Below are positions 32,265 through 41,700 of a stretch of 64,000 bases of DNA, piece by piece. The position numbers were made by a program, and so were the translations under genes. Source of the stretch: Diplolepis rosae (Eukaryota; Arthropoda; Insecta; Hymenoptera; Diplolepididae); contig JAPYXD010000680.1 of the NCBI GenBank assembly GCA_030998225.1, positions 1,054,001 to 1,118,000 on the forward strand. The letters are read 5' to 3'. A model generated the notes under the pieces. It was not told where the DNA came from. It did no database searches and saw nothing but the letters and a program-made list of their open reading frames with translations. Each line of letters opens with the position of its first letter. Within the stretch, counting starts at the first letter, position 1.

Positions 32265-33297
32265 ATGTCAAGTTTGATGCCCGAGCAAAGTGAGGGTAAA
32301 AATCACACGCGTAAAATAAATGTTTTTTCCGTGTTGCATACGATTTTTCTCCACTTGGGGGCTGAAAAATTAACTTGTTTGCCATGCAGGGAGAAAAAAA
32401 GTGCACTTTTTGACTCGCTAGTAGAAAAAATCATTTTCGATGTAACTGATAATTTTTCATCATTTAAGAAAAATAATTATTTATTAAAGGAAAATGTCCA
32501 TATTTTTGTTTATTGCATCCCCAACAGTTTAGGGATAAACTTAGGTTTTCTGAAGCCAACTGCATATGGTAGATTTATTAATTACTTTTCAAGTCATCCA
32601 TTACAACAGAAAAAAAACATTGTATATAACTTGATTGACAGAGCGATATTGTTGTCCCATAAATCCTTTTATCGTACCAATTTAAAAAGAATTGAAGAAC
32701 TTTTAATTAACAATGATTATCCAAGTAGTTTCAGTGATGAGATCATAAAAATACGTATGAACAAAATTAAATATAACTTTTGTAGCAATTCAAATACTAG
32801 AAACAACTCTTTCTGTCCATATAAACGCCAAAAAAAAGTTTGTCTTCCCTTTTCTAACAATAATTATATTATCCAAAATTTGAAAAAATTATAATATTCC
32901 TACGATTCCTTCAGTGGAAAAAAGTTTTAATTGAGTTATCAAATTAGGAAAGGATTTTACAGAAAAATGGCAACAAACTAACATTGTTTATAGTTTCAAG
33001 TGTAATAACTGTCTAGCGATATATATAGGTGAAACGAAGAGATCTCTAAAAACTCGTATTAATGAACATAAGAATAACAAAAATAGCGAATCTGTTGTAT
33101 TTAAACATCAAGCTGAATTTAATCGCGAGTTTGATTGGGAACAAGTAAAAATTATTGATTACGAATCCGACTATAAAAAAAGATTAACATCTGAGATCAT
33201 CCATATAAAATGTAACCAATTTAGTATTAACAAAAAAGAGGACATATTTACTTTAAATAGAATTTATTTTCCATTATTAAAAAGATTAGATTCGTGA
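32265..33297 (+). pseudogene. Decayed Penelope-like element fragment (thumb and GIY-YIG)
   Basis: The frame 32265-32894 contains GFLKPTAYGRFINYFSSHP followed by NLIDRAILLSHKSFY and ELLINNDYPSSF, which align with the region after the RT fingers/palm in the 8218-10659 protein (WSGRLLNFHSHHP, NLVDRGITLAHKNFH, LIKNNYP). After a stop and frame change near 32895, another frame from 32941 to 33297 gives the GIY-YIG domain: IVYSFKCNNC, IYIGETKRSLKTRINEH, and DYKKRLTSEIIHI with the catalytic Glu. The RT catalytic core (YVDD region) is absent, so it is a 5'-truncated relic, and its divergence indicates a different, older PLE lineage than the one at 6.3-10.7 kb. Confidence 0.85.
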
Positions 33298-33569
33298 TTA
33301 AATTTCAATTTGAACCCCTTACACATTGATACTTATTTGCGTTGGTTTCTTCGTCAGAATTTATATAATAAACTTTTATTATAATAGTCCTCTAGTATAC
33401 AAACGCCGTTTACTTATTACACACCGTCAATAAAGATGGACTCAAGTCTTAATAAATAACGATGTTTGACACGTTAAAACCATTTTTATAATGTTAGGTG
33501 CACAACTAAGTTCCGGCTGTTTTTTTTATAAAAATGCAACTTTATTGTTACAAGATGGTTACAAATGAA

Positions 33570-33645
33570 TCATTCAAAGTATTGCCCATCGTTAGCTACA
33601 ACTTTTGTCGATCTTTCTGGTAGAGCTCGAATACCGTTACGGTAT
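33570..33645 (-). pseudogene. Mariner transposase, C-terminal tail
   Basis: Reads RNGIRALPERSTKVVANDGQYFE then a stop, when allowing the frame from about 33642; this is the usual C-terminus of mariner transposases. It is separated from the rest by the inserted 33668-34717 block. Confidence 0.75.
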
Positions 33646-33667
33646 TATGTATATATATTATATATAT

Positions 33668-34717
33668 TGTAACTTTGTAATTTTTCTTTATTCTAATTAT
33701 AATTATAAAAGAATCCTTATTCTTATTAAAAGTTGGGTCGAACATGTGAGAAGAAATAAGGCTTTGCTCTTTTATGAGAAGATCTATAATTCAATATAAA
33801 ATGCATATAATCTCCCTGTACATGTGTGAGATCTTATAACATAAAATAGAAAAAAAAGAGAGATTATCTAGCTTAATCTATTCTAAACCTGACACTAATC
33901 CTTCAAGAGGCTACCATTATATTAATAACGGTACAGATATAATGAGGTATATTATCTAAAACATTTTACATGTCTCTATTCCGTGGTTTAGACACTAAAG
34001 TAAATTTTATATATCTAAAAGAGGGTATCTAAATTTCAGATTCTATAATTTAAATCTAACCGCTTAATTAGTCAAGCAAGATAATTTTTGCTAAGTCTTC
34101 CTTGGGCTTTGTGGGCCGCAAACATTCAATCTCGTGAGTGCCTTACGTGAGAATATTGAATCCTCTCGTAGGAATACTCGTAGAGATCAAGGGGTGACAC
34201 GAATCAAAACTCGTCTACAGGGCAACAACCCCGTAGCCTGCTTGGAAAGCGTACCAAGGAGGTGAATCCAGACTCGTCAAAGGGGCAACAACCCTTTTGC
34301 CTGTCCAGAGAACACTTCCTAAGGCTGTTTGCGGCAGTGTTCGCAGAACGTGGACGTAAAAGGCCCCCACCATGGACCCTACCAGCTCATGGCTTCTTCC
34401 TCGCTCCACTGCCATAGGTTGGTTGAATGAGGAAGACACAATGAGCTCGAAGCATCTATGGTGGGGGCCGTTTACGTCCACATTCTACGAACACTGGTTT
34501 GCGGCTCGCTGGCGAGCCGCCGGAATGTCTTTCTTAGCGCAGCATCCCCCTTTTATACGAATCTCTGTCATCTCCCACTCTGGTCCACGGCTGGCGGGTG
34601 GGAGATGCCGCTTCTGCGCTTTACAACAATCCCAGGATGCCGGCTACCGAGCTCTCGTTCGTGCTGGGATGTACGCGTGGTTGCCATGCGGCAGGGGCTA
34701 TAAAGTGTGGGCTTACA
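33668..34717. mobile_element. Probable solo LTR or other insertion inside the mariner
   Basis: The inserted ~1050 bases begin TGTAAC and end TTACA, with AT-only flanks (TATATAT/ATATATA) that could be a 5-bp duplication. Its right 600 bases are strikingly GC- and CpG-rich for this window and include a TATAAAG near 34700. There are also internal inverted repeats (GTGGGGGCC near 34463 and GGCCCCCACC near 34362). LTR-like ends without coding suggest a solo LTR, but no second LTR copy is present here to confirm this. Confidence 0.45.
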
Positions 34718-35333
34718 ATATATAGCCTTTTGAGGCTATCCACGAATCAAGCCATTTTTCGATGTCTTCATATGAGCGGAACTGCTGATCAGCCAGACCA
34801 TGTGCCATCGACCGGAACAAGTAATAATCGGACGGCGCAATATCTAGGAAATACGGCGGGTAGGTTAGGACTTCCCAGTTGAACGTTTCCAGATAGGTTT
34901 TAACGGGTTTGGCAACGTGAGGCCGAGCGTTGTCATGCCGTAGAATCACTTTTTCGTGCCTCTGCTCGTATTGTGGCCGTTTTTCGCCCAGTGCTCGGCT
35001 CAAACGCATCAATTGCGTTCGATACCGTTCCCCAGTGATGTTTTCGTTCGGTTTCAATAGCTCATAATAAATAACATCAGCGTCTTGGAAGGTTTTTGGC
35101 CTTCCTTCACGCGGACAGTCGTCAACATCGAAATCACCGTCTTTGAAGCGACGGAACCAATCATGGCACGTTGTTTCACTTAGAGCAGCATCTCCGTAAA
35201 CTTTTTGGAGCTTTCGATGCGCTTCAGCTGCCGTTTTCTTCGAATGAAGGAAGAAAATCAACACTTCCCTCAAACGACGATTATTTGGCACAAAATCATA
35301 CATTTTCACACAACCAAAAGTATATAACGCCAA
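34713..35333 (-). pseudogene. Mariner transposase with internal deletion
   Basis: The minus-strand frame carries the N-terminal helix-turn-helix DNA-binding domain (LREVLIFFLHSKKTAAEAHRK through HDWFRRFKDGDFDVDD and the GRPKTF linker). It then jumps from KTFQDA directly to VIYYELLKPNE. The part holding the first catalytic Asp (TGDEKW region in mariners) is therefore deleted. The later motifs remain: HDNARPH with the second Asp, and LDIAPSDYYLF with the third (D34D spacing). The last residues before 34713 are read from the inserted DNA. Mariner transposases excise and insert at TA; this copy cannot be catalytic. Confidence 0.9.
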
Positions 35334-35464
35334 AACAAAATCACTAATGTGTCAAAACGGTTTGTTTACCATATGTCTAAGCTTGGTTCCTGACGATTTG
35401 GATATGTGAAAATCGACCAGTACTTACTGCTGGAGCCATCTATTCACAAACAGCGGGAACTTAG

Positions 35465-36627
35465 ATGCGCACAGCCCTATCCCACGACGAGATAAATTTC
35501 GGTCTCTTAGTGATACCAGATGGAAACTAATCCGTAAGGCGGCGCCACCTCTGTCCTCTCATATAAAAGTATTGTTTTGCATGGTGTTCATAAACAAATT
35601 TAAACAATTATTGGAAAAATGGAAACATTTCCTAAATTCTAATAATTGTGCTAAAATGCTATTGAGTGATTTATTTATTAGTTTGATTGTATATTTTTCA
35701 TGCATACTCCAATTTGAAAAATTGATCAGAATATTGACAATTTCCGCATGAAATATTAAAGTTTCTTTGATTTAATGGAATACCTTTTCAATAGGTGCTA
35801 TAGCAATTTTTTGCAAATATGAAAAAAAAATTTATTGGTCGACTTTTTCTCTCCATGGCGCAATTATTCAAGTGCAAGATTCCTTATGGATTTCAACTGA
35901 CTAAATATTTTAATTATTTGTCAGTTTAACGTTCAATAATGTTTCATATTAGTTTATTAAAATAATTTGAATATGATTAATGTTCCATAATAATATAATA
36001 ATAGACAATTTTTATTTTTTCAATTAATTTATTAATTGAATTTTTTATTATATCATTAATGATTGATTGCTTGTATTAATTATATGTATTAATTCAATCC
36101 ATTAATTAATACTTATACTTTATTAAAGCAACTATATTAGATCAAATGATAAGGTCTTGTTACTCATAAAGCAATGCATAATATTTTGTATAAAACAACA
36201 TAAAATAAGGCAATTAATGAAGAAAAGCAATAAATGAATATATTGCTAATATTTCCATTATTATCGATATTGGTAAAGAAATATTAATAAAGAAATAATT
36301 TTACTCTAATTATTCGTGATATAAGGATCCTATATGCAAGACAATTTATTTCTTGTACTTTTGCGATTAATTTTCTAGAGTGTTATAACTATTGTATGTT
36401 TTAAGTTCTGATTAGTATTTAAAAATGTTATTTCAATAAAATTGATAATCTTAGTTCTTCAAAAATCATAAAACTTTAATTCTTTATCAATTTTCTCCAT
36501 ATAAAACAATACTTTCATATGAGAGGACGGAGGTAGCGCCGCTAACGGATTAGTTCCAAGTGCCATCACTAAGAGACGACTTTTTTAACATTGAAAAAGG
36601 CCCTCGTCGGACAGGGTGGGTTGCACA
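35465..36627. mobile_element. 1.16-kb AT-rich element with ~100-base inverted ends
   Basis: Left end near 35465 (GCGCACAGCCCTATCC) and right end near 36627 (GGACAGGGTGGGTTGCACA) are inverted. The homology continues inward through CGTCTCTTAGTGATG, ACTAATCCGTWAG, and CCTCTCATATRAAAGTATTG. The interior (35600-36500) is AT-rich with no reading frame. Non-autonomous. Confidence 0.75.
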
Positions 36628-36749
36628 CCTAATGACTAATTTTAATTATGGTAATTATTGTTTGTTTTTTCTTATTTATGTGTCATTGATGTCATAAGAT
36701 ATTTGTGTTTTTTAATTGTTTTCTGTGTTTCTTCTCTTTTAATAAAATA

Positions 36750-36800
36750 TAAACCTGATGAGGTTGGCAAACCCATGCCAATGAAACGTCGCTCTTGACA
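36750..36800 (+). ncRNA. Hammerhead ribozyme motif, second type
   Basis: CTGATGAG at 36755-36762 is followed by a 6-bp stem GTTGGC/GCCAAT (one G-U closing pair) enclosing loop AAACCCAT, then GAAACGTC at 36783. Both invariant core boxes of the hammerhead are present and correctly spaced. Stem II differs from the Penelope family at 6.4, 53.7 and 61.1 kb, and the downstream GGACCCTAAAG tail is absent, so it belongs to another lineage. Confidence 0.7.
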
Positions 36801-36892
36801 ACGTAACATCTTGTCTATCTTTTCTTCTTTTTACCCTGACTAATCGCTAAAAATCTTTCTAAGAAGTTTGGAAAAATTCCTAAAAAATTGTT

Positions 36893-37204
36893 TACACTGA
36901 AGTTTCCATACTCATAGTTTACTTTAAAATAATCAATGTTAGAAAGAGTGTAAGAAGAATCAAGAATCTTATGATATGTATATTTATTGTAAATTGAGAA
37001 AACAATTTTTTTAAATCTATAGTGTTTCTTTCAAAAGCATGAATATTATTGATTTCAAAATTATGCTATAGGAACTAATGTACTATACATATAACTAATA
37101 TGTATATATATGGTAGAGATTCTATAGCACAATGATTTGAATCAATAATAGACATGCTTTTGGCAGAAATGCTATAGATTCAATAGCATGTTTTCCTCAG
37201 TGTA
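36893..37204. mobile_element. MITE with TACACTGA ends (copy 2)
   Basis: Begins TACACTGA and ends TCAGTGTA. Internal AGCATGAATATTATTGATTT and TTGAATCAATAATAGACATGC blocks are inverted. Related to 2010-2200 through ATGCTATAG/CAATAGCAT and CATGCTTTTGG motifs. Confidence 0.7.
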
Positions 37205-37633
37205 GTTAAAAAGTGATGTGGTCCATTTCCTTAATGATCAAACATTAATCCATATGACCTCATCGCCTAAGCTTATGGCTGCGGTCGAAAGGATTTCCCT
37301 GCACTTTGTACAAGGATCCCTAAGTACTTCTTTTGGACAGGATCCAAAACTTTTATAAATGATACTTAAATTTTCTTTTAAATGTAATTAGTAAATCTTT
37401 CGAATTTAGCTTAAATACCAAACATTACTAAATATAATGTACAAGACCAATGATCATAAGCATAGCAAGCATTATTGATATGTATCAATTTTTTATGTGA
37501 ATAAAGAATTCTATATATATACTTTAAATGATGATAATAATTTAAATTATGTATCGCATAATACTATATATAAAGAACAATGAATGAATTTGTCAACATT
37601 TATAAACGTGGTAGGATCAATAACAATTGTATA
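37205..37633. other. Intergenic stretch, nothing recognised
   Basis: No gene, RNA or repeat with a clear partner was seen. Confidence 0.4.
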
Positions 37634-38211
37634 TTACGTGCCTAGGCTCACTATGAGGGTTATTACGCGACAAGCGATAATGCTCGCAGGAGATCGAAGC
37701 CAAGGCGTAGTCGAGGTGTAGCCGATGCGTAGTCGACACGTAGCTGAGACAAGGCGAGAAGAAGCAGAGGCGTGATCAGTCACGCGAGCATTTTAAGCGA
37801 GTCTCGTAATTACCCGAATTGTGTGCATTGGCATATATTCTATTTTATGGGACTTCGGTGCGTATACGAGTTTTTATGTGTACACTCGAATCTAATCTAG
37901 TATTGTATGGTAAGTGTTTGCGGCGCTAGTCATTACACTTGATATTTCGCGACTAGTCCCGGCCATTTTTATTTTATCCATCTTGTGTAGTAGTAGCGTG
38001 TTGTAATAGAACATGCGCAGTTCAAATGTACAAGGCTTTGTCAGTAGGGTGCTAACGCTGTACGAAGAAGAAGAAGATTCTGCTCCGCTGTAAAACTATG
38101 CGCGCATGCGCAGTTCTATTTTTACATTATATTCCTCTGTAACGGAAAATACAACATTGCGCTACTCTTAACTGTAGCGAAAAAACGAGTTTACGCGCCG
38201 GAGGCACATAA
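37634..38211 (-). mobile_element. CpG-rich TIR element, copy 1 (inverted orientation)
   Basis: Inverted relative to copies at 43879-44379 and 63393-63920. Ends are TTACGTGCCTAGG and GAGGCACATAA. Shared landmarks include CAAATGTACAAGGCTTTG, a GAA-triplet run, GCGACTAGTCCCGGCCAT and ACACTCGAATCTAATC. Relatively GC-rich with CGCATGCGCAGT palindromes. No reading frame of note, so non-autonomous. It lies about 540 bases upstream of the first protease gene. About 37690-37780 it carries an extra set of GTAGTCGA/CGTAGC repeats. Confidence 0.8.
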
Positions 38212-38617
38212 AAAAGAATTTCATCCAAAAATGTAAAAAATATTTTACATTTTTTTACGATCAACTATCTTCATATAATGGAACTGATCCTTCAAATCTG
38301 CAATTGATGATACGCAAAATAAAAGTAATTTAAAAAACCTTATCGACAATATCTTAAAGACGATATTGAAAAGTGTTACTTTTGTTTTATACATTTTCAT
38401 ATGAATAATAGCATTAAAAAAATGTTCAATTCTACAATCATTCAAATTTATCAATTTTTTGCAATGTATTGCTATTTTATCATGAAACAGAACTTATATA
38501 ATATATCGTCTTATCAACAATGTATGGTAAGTAAAATTCGATGACAGGTGCTTTCATCATATTAATAATAGATTACTTGCAAGAAAAAACTATCTATCAA
38601 GAAGGATCAATAAGAAA

Positions 38618-38753
38618 TGATAAGATTGTCTGGTGGCTCAGATCTCATCTTCATATTATTATATAACTGCCTGCAATATATCACATATCAATAGAGTATA
38701 AATTATACGTTTCCTAATATACAAGACAGTCTTCTATCCGCAAAAATTTTAAA
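38618..38753 (+). promoter_or_regulatory. Promoter of protease gene 1
   Basis: TATAAATT at 38697-38704 is followed about 20 bases later by ACAAGACAGTC, a block also found just before genes 2 and 3 and probably containing the start of transcription. A GATA site (TGATAAGA, 38618-38625) lies upstream. In insects midgut GATA factors commonly drive digestive protease genes; the link here is inferred. Confidence 0.6.
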
Positions 38754-41700
38754 ATGATCTCAAGTGTAATATTTGGATTTAGCCTCCTAGCTCTCTCGCA
38801 GGGTCAGTACATTTATTTGAAAGCTTCCGATTTATTTCAAAAGATAAAAATTATCGAATTGCTCAATTTAATGAAAATTAACTTATAGCTCGAGTTTTTG
38901 AATGGGATCCGTTAATTCCCAGAATTGTTAATGGAGAAAATGCCAAAGTTGGGGAATTCCCATACCAGGTACCAATATTTACATAAAATTATAGTAGAAT
39001 TAATGGAATAATAGAGTTTTGAAATATTGTACTACCCGAAATAATTGAAAATTATTTAAGGTTTCGCTTCAAAAAGCCAAAACCAGCTCCCATTTTTGCG
39101 GTGGTTCAGTTTTGACCAATAATTATGTCATCACTGCGGCACACTGTGTTGTAGAGTAAGACGATTTTATCTCATTTATAAGTCATAATAATTTAATTTT
39201 AGTAACTGTTTGTTACATTAAATGTCTCCTGAAAGTTTTAGTGAAGTTCCAAGTAATATAAAAGTTATAGCCGGCACATTGAAATTGAGCTCGCCGAAAT
39301 CAACTTATGAAGTGGAAAAGATAACTGTTCACCAAAGATTCAATCCAATGGATTCATGGAAAAATGATATCGCTCTTGTCAAAGTAATAATAATTTCCCG
39401 AATCAATTTTTTTACATATACAGAACAAAATAAACAGGATTTTGGCTCAAAATAAACCCAATAGGTTCCTTTTAAGCTTTTTGCATTTTAATATGAACTC
39501 TCATTTTTTTGTTTTGTTATAATTATTCAAATCCTAAGAGTTCTTTTTAGGTCAAAACTCCATTTGTTATTAGCAACGAAATCGGCATGATTCCTCTTCC
39601 AAAAGCTAATCAAGTCATAGCTGCTAATCAGAAAGCTGTTGTTTCTGGATGGGGTACTCTTTACGTAAGTTACAATTTAACAATTTACATAAATGAAAGT
39701 TACACACGCACATGTAGAAACGCAAAATATTAAAATTTTTAAAAAATGTGATAAATTACTGTATAAGTTACGGGGAAGTTTATTGTAATCGATGCTGAAG
39801 TTCTATAAAATTTTCGGTATTTTTTCTCTAAAACATGTCCAGTCAATTAAGAATAATTATCATTACATATCGATTTTTCCTAAATCTTTAATATTTTTGA
39901 AATTACCGTTTTAAAATAAATGATATGTTCTGATAAAAATTTTCTCCGTGTAAGGTCTATATTAATTTCCATACGAAATCTCGACTCTGAACCCAATACC
40001 ACGTGGTCATCTCACCAATATGAAATGCACAGGCATTAGTACGAGTGATTCAAGATCGTAACTATTTTTAACTGAATAAGTGGTCTAAGTCCTCTTTCGA
40101 CAAGAAATTTTATAATATCAGCCACATTTTACGTTTTACCTGCCCAAAATAATTTATTAATGATAAAATTTAATAATGTAAGCAAAATAAATGAAAATTT
40201 GACGAACAATGAGGATTCTCTTAAATGGAATTCAGCATGTCCAACTTAACCTAAAAAGTAACGTCTAGACAGCCCCAGCCCCCCGCACCTTAGCCAGACG
40301 GCACGCAATCCGCGAAACGAAAATGTCACAAGAATTGACCGTGGCCGCTAGGGGCGCTGATTGTTCATGAGGCCTGAATTCATTTTAATGCATGGGAAAA
40401 ATGCATAAAAATTAAATTTTTGGGGATAAAAACTACTTGATCATATTTTTTTTACAACACATTAAACTAGAAAGTTTTAAATATTATTTAAAGCAATTTT
40501 TACTGATATAAAGGGTAATATGCTTGAAATTTGGGCGAAAATTGTCTTTGTAATTCTGGCTGGAAATTGAAATCAAAGTTCTGTTATCTTCGTTTTAACA
40601 TTAATATTTACATTGTGATTATTAAATAAAAATACAATATTTATTTATATTATCAATATTACTGATATTATATCAGTCTTACATATTATAATAGAAAAAT
40701 TGGCTATTGAAATTCCATCAAATTGAATTATAATACGGGTATTAATTATATCATCTTGATTTTGTTAGAAAAATTAGATTTTATTATAGGACATTTTGTA
40801 TTTTATATTTTAAAACTTCTCAGTAATTGAAAAAATTACATTTTTATGAACAAAACTTTCACATAAGGAATGAACGTACATTTGAAAAAGTAACAAAAAT
40901 AAAGAATTTAAAAAATTCCTATAAAAGTAATTGAAAACACTAAGAACAAAGATGTTTGTAATAAATAATAATCAACATAATATACTATATTTCATAATAA
41001 TATAATGGATATTTAGATCTCATATGCACATAATTTATTATGTGTATTTTATCTATAATTAGCATAATTAGGGATGGGCGATCTCGATTCGATTCTACGG
41101 AGATCGATCTTTTTTACTCGATTAATCGGTTGGATTGATATTTTTTTCGATCTTTACGAACGATTCTCCTTTCTTTTTTTCCTGTTTCCTATTTCTATGA
41201 ACTTTTCCTATGAACTGTTTTTTAGTTTAAAAGTGAGATCAAGGGGTCGACCACGAGAATATCCATAATGTGATATACAACGTATATTAATATTATAAAC
41301 TTTATAATAATACTTAATATTTATGCCAGAAATTTTATCATAAATAATACTTTAAGTGATATGCAAAGTTCAAAGTATATTAATATTATAAACTTTATAG
41401 TAATACTTCATATTTATGCCAGAAATTTTATCATAAATAATACTTTAAGTGATATGCAAAGTTCAAAGTATATTAATATTATAAACTTTATAGTAATACT
41501 TCATATTTATGTCAGAAACTTTATCACTAATAATACGCATTGCTTTAGAAATTGTGCAATTTAAAAAAATAAAAAACGTTCCTGATTCGCAAATATAGTG
41601 TGTTTTTAAGCCTAATTTCCTTTTTTATTGATATAAACACTTTTTTATTTTGATAATTTAAATTCACAAAATATGCAAGTAACAATTATATCTCCAGTTG

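Larger units (their letters stand above)
33495..35479 (-). mobile_element. Mariner transposon, internally deleted and interrupted
   Basis: The left end GGTGCACAACTAAGTTCC (33497) and the right end, read inward TGCGCATCTAAGTTCCCG (ending about 35477), are imperfect terminal repeats. TA lies outside each end. The transposase on the minus strand has lost its middle, and a ~1-kb insertion (33668-34717) separates its last ~25 residues. The right end overlaps or abuts another TIR element at 35465. Confidence 0.85.

Noticed and set aside
33330..33370. A CTGACGAAGAAACC text (minus strand) near the end of the decayed PLE as a hammerhead
   Set aside because: The spacing leaves no room for stem II between the two core boxes.
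34372..34882. Overlapping frames on both strands in the CpG-rich block
   Set aside because: High GC lowers stop frequency; no motif, and the block is a non-coding insertion inside a mariner.
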